This document shows, piece after piece, positions 1 through 8,186 of a stretch of DNA of 64,000 nucleotides. Made by a program: the position numbers and the translations under genes. Within the stretch, counting starts at the first letter, position 1, and every line of letters begins with the position of its first letter. Below the pieces are notes generated by a model. The model had not been told where the DNA came from and made no database searches. It worked only from the letters and a program-made list of their open reading frames with translations. Source of the stretch: Streptomyces diastatochromogenes (GTDB lineage: Bacteria > Actinomycetota > Actinomycetes > Streptomycetales > Streptomycetaceae); contig JAPTYK010000001.1 of the NCBI GenBank assembly GCA_026913215.1, positions 558,001 to 622,000 on the forward strand. Reading direction: 5' to 3'.

Positions 1-161
1 TCGTGCTCCCAGAAGACGAGCTCCCCGTGCGTGTTCGCGACCGACGTCATCCGCCCCACGTCGTCGCTCCGGCCGCGCCAGACCCGCTCGATGTACGGCA
101 GCTCCGACGGACGGCTCTCGATCTCCAGCCCCAACCGGCTCGCCCCCCTGCTCACCGCCAC
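1..161 (-). CDS. AraC-family-like transcriptional regulator, N-terminal fragment
   Basis: Reading leftward from a GTG at 161 (or 155), the protein begins with a short basic leader, then LEIESRPSELPYIERVWRGR and a stretch ending TSVANTHGELVFWEHD before the window edge. The 'LPYIERVWR...SVA.SH.E' pattern is what I know from the N-terminal ligand domain of a Streptomyces group of AraC/DUF6597-type regulators. Only about 53 codons are present, so the C-terminal helix-turn-helix is outside the window and the assignment rests on this one pattern. The gene lies 65 bp downstream of the DUF4118 gene on the same strand and may be its partner. Start choice is uncertain because the region is frameshift-prone. 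Confidence 0.5.
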   Translation of the reverse strand, partial: MAVSRGASRLGLEIESRPSELPYIERVWRGRSDDVGRMTSVANTHGELVFWEH

Positions 162-225
162 CGCGCGAGCCGCCAGTCTGCCACGCCGCCCCGGGCGGGC
201 GGCACGGACGCCGTCCGCTCGTCCT

Positions 226-979
226 TCACGGTCCCGGGCCCGCGCCGACCGCGTCCTCGTCCAGCGCGGCCGCGGCCTGGGCCGCCAGGTCGGCGGCGAC
301 CAGGCGGGATTCGAGGGCGGCGGTACGCGGCCGGGCCCGGGGTCAGCAGGAAGCGGCCCTGGTAGCGGCCGTGGGCGAGGGCCCGCAGTTCGATCTCGCC
401 GTCCGGCCAGCCCTGCTGCTCCAGGTCCCAGATCCAGCCGTCGACCTTGACCGTCCCGTCGGGGTCGAGCCGCGGCGGGCGCCCGATGAGGGTGCCGTAC
501 TCGAAGCGGCAGGAGCGCAGTTCGAGGACTTCGACGAGTTCCTGGCGCACCCGCCGGAGGACCTCGTCGGACGACGCGCTGGAGCGGGTCAGCCGGGTGG
601 TGCCGTGGAGCCGCTCCAGGTGGGTGGCGTCGGTGACCGCCGCCCGCTTCATCGTCCTTCCGTACGCGGCCAGTTGGGAGACGATCAGGCCGACGGCCAG
701 CAGCAGGACGGCGGTCTCGACGTCGGCGCGGTCCTGGATGTGGAAGCTCCGGTACGGCACGGTGTGGAAGAAGTCGAACCAGGCGGCGGCCGACAGGGCG
801 GCGAGCGCGCCGGCGAACCGGTTGCCGAGGGCCGACACCGCGACGACCACGACGACCAGGAGCAGGGCGAGATCGGTGTGCGTGACGGAGGTCCGCAGCG
901 GCGTCAGCGCGAGAGCGGCGGCGAACGGTGCCAGGACTCCGGCCGTGACGACGGCCGTGTCCCGAAGCGGAATCCTCAT
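226..979 (-). CDS. DUF4118 (KdpD-like) membrane protein
   Basis: Starts with MRIPLRDTAVVTAGVLAP at 979. Residues 10-30, 35-55, 60-75 and 95-115 are hydrophobic, giving the four-helix arrangement of the DUF4118 domain found in KdpD sensor kinases, including the typical WFDFFHTVPY segment between helices. After the last helix comes a soluble region of about 130 residues (YGRTMKRAA..., RSCRFEYGTLIGRPPRL...) but no histidine-kinase core, so it is a stand-alone sensor-like membrane protein of about 250 residues. The frame shifts near 325-345; beyond it the sequence ALESRLVAADLAAQAAAALD leads to a TGA at 226-228. Function beyond membrane localisation is unknown. Confidence 0.7.
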
Positions 980-1025
980 GGTCCACCTCTCAGGATCCAG
1001 CCCCCACCGTCCCCGACACGTCAAG

Positions 1026-1063
1026 CCTCCGCCCGGTGCGGCGTGGAGGGCACCGGGCGGAGG
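1026..1063. other. Inverted repeat upstream of the DUF4118 gene
   Basis: Arms 1026-1039 (CCTCCGCCCGGTGC) and 1050-1063 are a perfect 14-bp inverted repeat with a 10-nt loop. It sits between the permease terminator (1099-1141) and the DUF4118 start (979), so it could be a second terminator for the permease or a leader structure of DUF4118. Confidence 0.5.
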
Positions 1064-1098
1064 AGTCCTTGACGGATCCCTGACGACGGCTGACCCCG

Positions 1099-1141
1099 GC
1101 TGCTGACCCCGGCGGCGGTCTCCGCCGCCGGGGTCAGCAGC
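1099..1141 (-). terminator. Strong hairpin terminator containing the permease stop codon
   Basis: A perfect 20-bp stem (arms 1099-1118 and 1122-1141, TCT loop) made of GCTGCTGACCCCGGCGGCGG and its complement. The permease stop codon (1134-1136) lies inside the right arm. There is no long T tract, as usual for high-GC actinomycete terminators. Confidence 0.75.
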
Positions 1142-2960
1142 GGAAGCGGAGCCGGCAGACGACCGCGTCCGTGTCGCGGCGGACGGCGTGGGCGACGACC
1201 GCGCCCCGCTGGTTCTGCAGGGCGCGCTGCCAGAGGCGCTCGGGCTCGGCCTCCGGGATGAGGACGGTGACCCGGGTGCCCGGTTCGCTCGCCCGCAGGT
1301 CACGCACGTAGGCGGTGATGGGGCGGCCGAGGGAGCGGCGTTCGGACGGCAGCCGTACGAGGGGGACGCCGGGGTTCCACAGGGCCCAGTCGCGTTCCAG
1401 GGCCTCGGTGGCCGCCAGGTCCTCGGGGTCCTGGTGGCAGACCGTGAGGGCGCGGACCTCGTCGCCGAGGGAGACGGCGGCGGTGAGGGCCTCGCTCGTG
1501 ACGCGGGTCAGGGAGGAGACCGGGACCAGGACGAGGGAGCGCTCGCGGTGCGGGGCCCGCGGGATCCGGCCGACGCCGAGGCGCTCGCCGATCTTCCCGT
1601 AGGCGCGGTGGACGGCCTCGAAGGCGAGGACGAGAACCGGCAGGGCGATGACGATCAGCCAGGCCCCGTCGTGGAACTTGGTCGCGGTGACGACCACCGC
1701 CGACACACCCGTCAGCAGCGCTCCGAAGCCGTTGAGCAGGGCCTTGCCCCACTGCCGGGTGGTCCGCCAGTGCAGCACCATGCCGGTCTGGGCGATCGTG
1801 AAGCCGATGAAGACGCCGATCGCGAAGAGCGGGACGAGGGTGTTGGTGTCACCGCCGGAGAAGACGAGCAGGGCGGCGGAGACGACCGCCAGCCAGACGA
1901 CACCGTGCCGGTGGACCTGGCGGTCGGCCTTGAGACCGAAGACGTGCGGCAGGTAGTCGTCCCGGGCCAGCAGCTTCAGCAGGACCGGCAGGCCGCCGAA
2001 CGACGTGTTCGCGGACAGCGCGAGCAGCACCATGGTGGCGAACTGGACCACGTAGAAGGCCGCGTTGTGGCCGAGGGAGGCGTCGGCGAGCTGGGCGAGG
2101 ACGGTGACGCCCTCGACCGGCTGGAGACCGAAGCGGGAGATCAGCACGGACAGGCCGATCAGCATCACGCCGAGCAGCGCGCCGAGCGCGACCTCCGCCC
2201 GCATCGCCCGCCGGGCGGCGGGAGCACGGAACGACGGCACCGCGTTCGCGATCGCCTCCACCCCGGTCAGCGCCGAACAGCCCGAGGCGAACGCCTTCAG
2301 AAGCAGGAGCGCGCCGACCGTGGTCGCGTTGTCCGCCAGGACGGAGGCGTGCCCGGCGGAGGCTTCGGTGGAGACCGGCGCGTCGCGGAACAGGCCCACG
2401 ACGATCAGCACGAGGATCGCGCCGATGAAGACGGCCGTGGGAGGATGAAGGCGCGGGCCGAGTCGACGATCCCGCGCAGGTTGACGGCCGTGATCAGGAC
2501 GAGGACGCCGAGGCAGATCGCCAGCCGGTCCCCGTACAGCCCGGGAAGGCGGACGTGAGGGCGGCGACACCGGCCGTGACGGCGACGGCCACGTTCAGGA
2601 CGTAGTCCAGGACCAGGAGGCGGCGGCCACCAGGCTGGTGCGCCGGCCGAGGTGGGCCTTGGCCACCGCGTAGGAGCCGCCGCCGTCCGGGAAGGCGGCT
2701 ATGACCTGCCGGTACGAGGCCACCAGGACGGCCAGCAGACCGGCGATGGCCAGGGTCACCGGAACCGTGAAACCGAGGCCGTGTCCGCCGGCGGCCGCCA
2801 GCACCAGCACGATGGCCTCGGGCCCGTACGCCACCGAGGCCATGGCGTCGAGCGACAGCGCGGCGAGCCCGGTGACGGTCGTCAGCCGGTGGCGCGCGCC
2901 GGCGTCCGGGGGCTCCTCTGCGACGGGCGCGGCCCCGTTCGCGGTGGTCAGAGCGGACAT
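1134..2960 (-). CDS. APC-superfamily permease with C-terminal cytosolic domain
   Basis: About 608 codons. The start ATG at 2960 follows AAGGAGATC. The N-terminus contains GLAALSLDAMASVAYGPEAI and PDGGGSYAVAKAHLGRR, typical of the first helices of amino-acid/polyamine/organocation permeases. About twelve hydrophobic segments follow, then a soluble C-terminal region of about 150 residues from 'RSLVLVPVSSLTRVTSEAL' to the end that resembles the UspA-like tail of this subgroup. The frame changes near 2610, 2545 and 2443; the total length is a multiple of three, consistent with three single-base losses. Substrate is not evident: amino acid or cation uptake are both possible. It ends in a strong terminator. 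Confidence 0.8.
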
Positions 2961-3060
2961 GCGGGTGATCTCCTTCGTGCTCAGGTCCGCTCAGGGTGTC
3001 CCCCGCCCGGCACGGCTTCCGCACTTCCTGCCGCGTTCTTTGCGCCGGGGGCCGCTCTCT

Positions 3061-4110
3061 TCACACGTCTTTGACACGAGGGCGCGGGAACCCGTCGGTC
3101 ACCTCCGAGGCCGACGGCGGCGCGTGGCCGCGGCGGCGCAGCCAGACGTAGAGCATCAGGCAGGGCAGGAGCAGTCCGCCGAGGGTGAGGGCGAGGAAGG
3201 CCGTGAGGCCGGTGATGTGGCCGACCAGCCAGTCGAAGTTCTGTCCGAAGAAGCCGACGACGAAGGACAGCGGCAGGAACACGCTCGCGAGGATGGTGAG
3301 CCGCTCCATCGTGGCGCTCTGTCTGAGGTTGATCTTGTTCTGCTCGACGGAGATGACCGCGATGTTCGCTTCGAGGACGGTGGTGAGGAGGTCGCGCTGG
3401 GCGGCGACCTCCTCGTTGACGAGGAGGAGGTGGTCGTGGACGTCGCGGATGTACGGCACGAGTGCCGAGGGCGACTTCCCGGACTGCAGGCGCCGGCCCA
3501 GCACGGCGAGCAGCGGGTGCACGGCGCGGTAGAAGTCGGTCGCCTCGCGGCGCAGGAAGTAGATCCGTTCGGTCGGGGCGACGGCCCCGGAGAACACGGT
3601 GGCCTCGATCTCCTCGATGTCGCGTTCGAGCTCCTCGACGACCGGCGCGTAGCTGTCGACCACCTGGTCGAAGATGGCCCACAGCGTGGAGGCGCTGCCG
3701 GTCTTCAGCAGCTCGGGGCGGCTTTCGAGCCGGCTCCGGGCCTCGTGCAGCTCGCTCGCGATGCCCTGGCGCACGGTGATCACGAAGTGTTCGGCGAGGA
3801 AGACGCTGATCTCGCCGGTGTCGATCTCCTCGCGCTCGTCGTCGTAGCGCGCCGTGCGCAGGATGATCAGTTCGGTGCCGTCCTCGTACTGCTCCGCCTT
3901 CGGCCGCAGGTGGAACGTCCGGGCGTCCTCGACGGCGAGCTCGTGCAGTCCGAAGACCTCACGGACCCGGGCCAGCTCCTCGGGTCCCGGTTCGAAGACG
4001 CCCAGCCAGACGAACCCTCCCCGCTTGCAGTGCGCGGCCGCCTGCTCCAGTGGCATCGCGCCCTCGTGCTGCCGGCGTCCGTCCCGGTAGTGCGCACAGT
4101 CGACGATCAT
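3061..4110 (-). CDS. corA: CorA-like divalent cation transporter with a GQN signature
   Basis: Intact, 349 residues. The ATG at 4110 follows GAGGAGGCGGCC; an upstream in-frame ATG at 4185 gives an arginine-rich leader and is less likely. The soluble N-terminal domain runs to about residue 285 and includes acidic and coiled-coil stretches (VEELERDIEEIEATVFS, VEQNKINLRQSATMERLTIL). Two C-terminal transmembrane helices flank VGFFGQNFDWL. In the CorA family the pore signature is GMN; here it is GQN (codons 3238-3246). CorA proteins are pentameric Mg2+/Co2+ channels of the plasma membrane; with an altered signature the ion may differ. A basic C-terminal tail of about 30 residues follows the last helix. 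It points away from the DUF4436 gene. Confidence 0.85.
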   Translation of the reverse strand: MIVDCAHYRDGRRQHEGAMPLEQAAAHCKRGGFVWLGVFEPGPEELARVREVFGLHELAVEDARTFHLRPKAEQYEDGTELIILRTARYDDEREEIDTGEISVFLAEHFVITVRQGIASELHEARSRLESRPELLKTGSASTLWAIFDQVVDSYAPVVEELERDIEEIEATVFSGAVAPTERIYFLRREATDFYRAVHPLLAVLGRRLQSGKSPSALVPYIRDVHDHLLLVNEEVAAQRDLLTTVLEANIAVISVEQNKINLRQSATMERLTILASVFLPLSFVVGFFGQNFDWLVGHITGLTAFLALTLGGLLLPCLMLYVWLRRRGHAPPSASEVTDGFPRPRVKDV

Positions 4111-4417
4111 GGCCGCCTCCTCGCGGCCGGCCGACGTGCGCCGTCTCCTGCCCACCGGCGGCGTGGCGCGCCGTACCGGCCTCACAGCAATAGATGCTCC
4201 TCCGACTCGTCCGGGTTGTCCTCACGGCCGCCGTCGACACGCCCGCCGGGATGCGGTGCTTCGCCGGCCCGGTCGACGAGGATCGCCCTGCGGCCACCGC
4301 CCGCGCGGCCCGGAGAGGACGGCTGCCCGCGCCGGTCGCGCCGCGGGGTGCGGGGTCTGCCTCCCGTCGTCGGGCCGGTACGCGTCCGTTCCCGTTCCCA
4401 GCCCGCCGGAGTCAGCA
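4111..4417. other. Divergent intergenic region, corA / DUF4436
   Basis: A 307-bp region between two divergent genes, so it should hold both promoters. It contains a short AT-containing patch near 4186-4200 (CAGCAATAGATGCTCC) but no -10/-35 pair or inverted repeat that I would defend. No convincing coding sequence was seen. Confidence 0.4.
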
Positions 4418-5276
4418 TGGCCCCTCCTCGGACCCGCCCCGCCCACGCCGTTCCGGGGCGTCGATCCTCCGGTCCTGCTTCCCCTCGCCGTTCTGATCGT
4501 GGTGGCGGTGTCCGTGGGGTCGTGGCTGCAGTTCTCCGAGCGGCAGACGCTCGACACCGTCCACGCGGCCGGTTCCGGGACGGGCGACCGCGTGGACGTG
4601 GAGGCCACCGTCCAGCGCGTCGACGCCTCGGCCCGGGAGCTGGTGCTGCGGGTCCGGGTGACCCCGCGCGGGGCCCTCGGCGAGGAGGACGGGACCGCGC
4701 CGGTGGCCGATCTCGTCCTCCAGACCTCCACGGCGACCGTCGGCGACCTGGCGTTCAAGGCGCACGAGCGCCTGGCGACCAGGGACACGAAGGTGGCGCT
4801 CACGGGTGGGTCGATCAGCGACTACCCGTTCGACGCCTACGAGACCGACATCGAGTTCCGGGCGCTGCTGGGGGGCGAGCCGGTGCCGGTGCGGGTGCTG
4901 TTCTCCAACAACGACGCGCTCTTCTCGATCTCCGCGACGCCCGTGGGCTCCCCGCGGGAGGCCGCCTTGGAGCTGGGGGTGTCCCGGTCGGGCAGCCTGC
5001 TCGTCTTCGCGCTCTTCATGATGGTGGTGATGTGGGCGCTGGCGGCGTCCGTACTCATCGGGGCCTGGTACCTGACGACCCGCGGCGAGGGCCTGACCTG
5101 GCCCGCCCTCGCCTGGATGGCCGCCACCCTGTTCGCCCTGTCGGCGTTCCGCAACACCGCCCCCGGCACCCCGCCGATCGGCTGCGTGCTGGACTGGTTC
5201 GCCTTCCTGTGGGCCGAGACGATCATCGCCCTCTGCCTGATCACCGTGGTGATCATCGGCGCCCGTAACGCCCTGA
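4418..5276 (+). CDS. DUF4436 family membrane protein
   Basis: An ATG at 4418 begins MAPPRTRPAHAVPG. After a frame change near 4480 comes a transmembrane helix (LPLAVLIVVAVSVGSWLQF). A soluble extracytoplasmic region of about 140 residues follows, with SISDYPFDAYETDIEF, the pattern I associate with DUF4436, and then three more hydrophobic segments (about 5000-5260). The frame stays open to 5608, but the last 110 codons are low-complexity and cross a strong hairpin at 5339-5373. A one-base loss near 5270 would restore a TGA at 5274-5276, giving the family's usual length of about 285 residues. The end is therefore an inference. Function unknown. Confidence 0.65.
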
Positions 5277-5338
5277 GGGCGGAGGGCGCCCGGCGTCCCA
5301 GGGCGGTTCAGGGCGGGGGCGGTTCAGGGCGCGATCCT

Positions 5339-5373
5339 GTCCGTCGACGGAGCGGGGTGCTCCGTCGACGGAC
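5339..5373. terminator. Perfect hairpin, probable bidirectional terminator
   Basis: Arms 5339-5353 (GTCCGTCGACGGAGC) and 5359-5373 form a perfect 15-bp stem with a 5-nt loop. It lies between the convergent DUF4436 gene and the small proline-rich reading frame at 5427-5600, so it could serve both. Confidence 0.65.
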
Positions 5374-5426
5374 CCGTGGCGGAGGCGCTCAAGGCCGCGC
5401 CGGAGGGATCGGGATCCGCGCCGCCC

Positions 5427-5600
5427 TCAGTCGGGCGGCTCCGAGGGGCGGGGCGCCCCGGTTTCGGCTCGGGGGCGTCGGGCTCGGGGTGCCCGGACCG
5501 GCGGGCTCGGGCGGCTCGGGCGGAGGGGTGGGCGAGCCGGGGGACGTCGGGGATCCGGCGTCACCGGGGGCTCGGTCGACGCGTCGGGAACGCTTCCCAT
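5427..5600 (-). CDS. Small proline-rich protein, unrecognised
   Basis: Fifty-seven codons starting MGSVPDASTEPPVTPDPRRP and ending PRPSEPPD. About 30% of the residues are proline. The ATG at 5600 is preceded by AGGAG at 8 nt spacing, and that site overlaps the end of the upstream gene (stop 5612-5614), so the two are probably translated together. A single base loss would convert the second half to another proline-rich frame, so the exact C-terminus is unsure. I do not recognise the family. It is either a small disordered protein or a chance frame in GC-rich DNA; the well-placed ribosome binding site favours the former. Confidence 0.4.
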   Translation of the reverse strand: MGSVPDASTEPPVTPDPRRPPARPPLRPSRPSPPVRAPRARRPRAETGAPRPSEPPD

Positions 5601-5611
5601 GGTCGTGACTC

Positions 5612-5935
5612 CTATCGGCCGAGGGCGTGCTTGAGCTGCTCCTTGTTCATCTTCGAGCGGCCCTCGATGTCGCGCTGCTTCGCCTCGTTGTAGAGCTGCT
5701 CCTTGGTGGGGCCCCGGGAGCCGCTGTGGGAGCGCAGGCCGCCGCGCCGCGAGGAGGAGATGTCCTGGGTGGAGCTGCGGCTCGCCTCCTTCGACTCCCC
5801 GCTCCGGGCGCGTTCCTTGTTGACCGTGCGTGCGGCGATCTCCTTGGCGCGCTTCTCGCTCTCCCCGCGCTCCCGCGCGCTCTCCTTGATGTGCTCGTAC
5901 TGGCGTTCCCGCTTGGGGCTCGATCCTCGGGGCAT
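5612..5935 (-). CDS. Plasmid-stabilisation-like / Rho_N-like small protein
   Basis: Intact, 107 residues, very basic and lysine/arginine/serine rich. It starts MPRGSSPKRERQYEHIKESA at 5935. The middle (RAKEIAARTVNKERARSGES) is predicted helical. The C-terminal part, GPTKEQLYNEAKQRDIEGRS followed by KMNKEQLKHALGR, has the helix-extended-loop-helix pattern of Rho N-terminal/SAP-like nucleic-acid-binding domains. Actinomycete relatives are usually annotated 'plasmid stabilization protein' without functional proof. It is probably a DNA- or RNA-binding stress-associated protein. It lies upstream of a small proline-rich frame and downstream of a two-helix membrane protein on the same strand. Confidence 0.7.
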   Translation of the reverse strand: MPRGSSPKRERQYEHIKESARERGESEKRAKEIAARTVNKERARSGESKEASRSSTQDISSSRRGGLRSHSGSRGPTKEQLYNEAKQRDIEGRSKMNKEQLKHALGR

Positions 5936-6008
5936 GGTCACCACTCCCGTCTGCGCTGTCGGCGGTCGGCTGTCGGGTGCTCGGCCGGGGTGCCGAAGTC
6001 CCGGCCGC

Positions 6009-6367
6009 TCAGTTCGGCGGCCTCCTCCGACGGGGTGAGCGTTCCCCGCCTTCCGCCACGGTGGATTCCGGGACGGCCGACTCGGCCCGTCGGCCGGGCC
6101 CTGCCGGGCGGACCGGCCGGCGGAGCGCGCCGGGCCCGGCCGACCGGGCCCGGCGGCCCTCCGGGCCATCGCCATCAGGGCCAGGCCCAGGCAGAAGAGC
6201 AGACCGAGGGCCACACCGGACAGGAAGACGCCCAGGCTGTCGAGCCTCACCAGGTCGTGGCCCAGGATCGTCACCTGGTACTCGGGGCCGCCGGAGAGGT
6301 TGTCGGCGATCAGCAGCCCGGTGAAGGCACCGGACGCCGCCATCAGCAGAAGTCCTAGCAACAACAT
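6009..6367 (-). CDS. Two-helix small membrane protein
   Basis: The ATG at 6367 follows AAGGGAATCCCC. Residues 3-22 (LLGLLLMAASGAFTGLLIAD) and 45-67 (SLGVFLSGVALGLLFCLGLA) are transmembrane helices, separated by an extracytoplasmic loop, followed by a basic cytoplasmic tail (MAMARR...). In layout it resembles LapA/DUF1049-like proteins. The frame as given runs on without a stop into the gene at 5935, but a shift near 6170 leads to a plausible end ERSPRRRRPPN with a stop at 6009. About 119 residues. Function unknown. Confidence 0.6.
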
Positions 6368-6619
6368 GGGGATTCCCTTCCGTCCCGGGTCGGTCACCCC
6401 CCGCGAAGGCGCCTACCCCGGCCGGTCCGCCCCTAACGGCCACGGCCCGCCGCTTCGGCCTTCCCGTACGGGCCGCGGCGCCCGGCGGCCCTCGGGCGAG
6501 AGGTCCGGCTCCGCATGTTTGCCGGACGCGGGAGCGGAAAGCGGCTGGTTAGCGGAAAGACGCCCGGCGGCGGCGAGCGCCGCGCGACGACTCCGACGAC
6601 GTGAGGAGCGTGAACCGTC

Positions 6620-6850
6620 ATGGGCGGCGACAGGAAGGACGGCGACGGGCGGGACGAGCGCCGGACCTCGGACGAGGACCGCGCGAAGCGGATCCGCGGG
6701 CGTTCGCCGGAGCCCGACCGGCTGAGGGCGGGCGGGCGGCCGCTCAGTCCCGACGAGGTCGCGCGGGGGCACGACCAGGACGCGACAATGCACGACGTGA
6801 TGCACGAGGTGCGCGGCGAGAACCCGGACGACCGGCGCGAAGATCACTGA
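6620..6850 (+). CDS. Small hydrophilic protein, unrecognised
   Basis: Seventy-six residues, intact, starting MGGDRKDGDGRDERRTSDED. It is almost entirely charged (Asp, Glu, Arg, His) with no hydrophobic core, so it is probably disordered; the C-terminal half contains DATMHDVMHEVRGENPDD. GAGGAG lies 9 nt before the ATG. It opens a run of rightward small genes (this one, DUF6131, STAS, HATPase). Such hydrophilic proteins are frequent near sigma-B-type stress genes in actinomycetes, but that is context only; I do not recognise a family. Confidence 0.6.
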   Translation: MGGDRKDGDGRDERRTSDEDRAKRIRGRSPEPDRLRAGGRPLSPDEVARGHDQDATMHDVMHEVRGENPDDRREDH

Positions 6851-6942
6851 ATCGGCCGCCCGTCCCCTTCGGACAAGACTTCTTCCCCGCACATTCCGAC
6901 ACCGAAATGGGGCAGAAGAGGTGTACGAGACCGGAGAACATC

Positions 6943-7098
6943 ATGATCATTCTCGGAATCATCCTATTGGTCGTCGGTTACCTGCTCGGAATCTCCCTCC
7001 TGTGGACCCTCGGGATCATCCTGGTCGTCATCGGCGCCCTCCTCTTTGTCCTCGGATCCGTCGGACACGCGATCGGAGGGCGGCGCCACTACTGGTAG
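6943..7098 (+). CDS. DUF6131 family small membrane protein
   Basis: Fifty-one residues: MIILGIILLVVGYLLGI, then LWTLGIILVVIGALLFVLGS, ending GHAIGGRRHYW. It has two transmembrane helices joined by a tight turn and a short basic C-terminus ending in aromatic residues, exactly the layout of DUF6131 proteins. The ATG at 6943 has GGAG 8 nt upstream; an upstream in-frame start at 6601 would add 114 residues of shadow sequence from the previous gene's region and is rejected. Such tiny membrane proteins are common in Streptomyces near envelope-stress genes; no biochemical role is established. The STAS gene follows 43 bp downstream. Confidence 0.8.
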   Translation: MIILGIILLVVGYLLGISLLWTLGIILVVIGALLFVLGSVGHAIGGRRHYW

Positions 7099-7141
7099 AC
7101 GCGCCCCCGACCGAGCCGACGCACTACCCAGGGGGTGCGTG

Positions 7142-7518
7142 ATGCCGATACCGGACGATGACCGCTTCGCCGTCGCCGTACGGCCCGTCGCGGGGGTCAC
7201 CGTCGTGGCCCTGGCCGGGAACTCGACCATGACACCGCCGGGTCCTTGAGGACAGCTCTGAGGACGGCTCTCGAAGCCGTCCGGGCCCGGAGCGAACAGC
7301 GGGTGCTCGTCGATTTCAGCGGGCTCGCCTTCTGCGATTCGACGGGATTGAACGTACTGCTGGAAAACCGGCTGGCGGTCCGGGAGGCGGGTGGCAGTCT
7401 GGAACTGGTCGGCCTTCACCAGCCGATGGAGGGCATGTTCCGCGTCACCGGCGCGGACGGGCTCTTCCCGCTCCACCCCGATGTGGACGCGGCGCTGGCG
7501 AATCGCCGGCGGGCGTAG
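7142..7518 (+). CDS. STAS-domain anti-sigma factor antagonist
   Basis: About 125 residues. It starts MPIPDDDRFAVAVRPVAGVT at 7142. The frame breaks near 7218 (one G lost): the restored reading is LAGELDHDTAGSLRTALRTA, the normal first helix of the fold. The signature LVDFSGLAFCDSTGLNVLL follows, where the serine of DSTG is the residue phosphorylated in SpoIIAA/RsbV proteins. The length is two over a multiple of three, i.e. one missing base. It is immediately followed by an HATPase gene (13 bp), the usual antagonist/anti-sigma pair, and by a sigma factor on the opposite strand, so it most likely acts in partner switching that controls that sigma factor. Confidence 0.9.
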
Positions 7519-7531
7519 CGAAGGAGGACCG

Positions 7532-8017
7532 ATGAGCAGGCACCGGTCACCGGAACGGACCCGGCGCCTGGTGCTGTACGGCACCACGGGTGTCGTCGGC
7601 CAATGCCGTGATTTCACCCGCCTCGCCCTGACCGAATGGCAGTGGCTCCCGGCGGCCGGGAACGGCCCCCCGGACGAGACGGCCGAGGACGTTCTGCTGC
7701 TGGTGTCGGAGGTGGTGGCGAACGCCTGCATGCACGCGGGCGGCCCGAGCTCGCTGCTGCTGCGGTGCACCGCCGAGCGGCTGCGCATCGAGGTCACCGA
7801 CGGGAGTCCGGTCCCGCCGGCCGTCAAGTCCCCGCCCGACCCGGCCGTGCCCGGTGGTCACGGGCTGCTCATCGTGGAACGTCTGGCCCGGCAGTGGGGC
7901 TCGGAGCGGGTGGGCGGCGGGAAGTGCGTGTGGGTGGAGGTTGACGCCCCGGCGGCCCTCGGGCGGGGCGGCGGGCCGCTCTCCCGGTGGCTGGACAGAT
8001 TTCCCCACTCGGCCTGA
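7532..8017 (+). CDS. RsbW/SpoIIAB-like ATP-binding anti-sigma kinase
   Basis: Intact, 161 residues. The ATG at 7532 follows GAAGGAGG. The HATPase_c_2 fold is shown by the N-box LVSEVVANACMHAGGPS (residues about 60-76), the G1 box RIEVTDGSP and the G2 box GGHGLLIVERLARQWG. Proteins of this type either hold a sigma factor inactive and phosphorylate a STAS antagonist on serine, or act as stand-alone regulatory ATPases. Here the STAS partner is 13 bp upstream and the SigB/F-type factor is the next gene, convergent, so a classical partner-switch module is the likely reading. Confidence 0.88.
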   Translation: MSRHRSPERTRRLVLYGTTGVVGQCRDFTRLALTEWQWLPAAGNGPPDETAEDVLLLVSEVVANACMHAGGPSSLLLRCTAERLRIEVTDGSPVPPAVKSPPDPAVPGGHGLLIVERLARQWGSERVGGGKCVWVEVDAPAALGRGGGPLSRWLDRFPHSA

Positions 8018-8068
8018 CCGGCCAGGTTTCCCCACGCGATCCGAACCGGGGTCCGGGACCGGCCTGGG

Positions 8069-8186
8069 TTCGAAGTTCCAGGGAGTCCCGAGGGTCCCGG
8101 GTCAGAGTTCAAAGGCCGGGCTTCAGAGTTCCAGGGAGTCCCGGGGGCCAGAGTTCAAGGGCCGGGGTTCAGAGTTCCAGGGGATC
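8069..8186. repeat. Short tandem duplication of the sigma-factor gene 3' end
   Basis: Two and a half imperfect copies of a 46-53 bp unit beginning TTCAGAGTTCCAGGGAGTCC. The rightmost partial copy contains the sigma-factor stop codon (8169-8171) and its last codons (LEL). The rest fills the gap to the HATPase stop. It looks like repeated duplication of the gene end. Confidence 0.7.

Noticed and set aside
4111..4417. tRNA or small RNA gene in long gaps (also 18377-18700, 53313-53614, 60401-60735)
   Set aside because: No cloverleaf, T-loop (GTTCGANTC) or similar was seen in any of these regions by eye; cannot rule out a small RNA.
2701..5268. An 855-codon open frame on the plus strand over the CorA gene
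   Set aside because: It is antisense to the intact CorA gene and only its last part coincides with a DUF4436 frame; the rest is shadow sequence.
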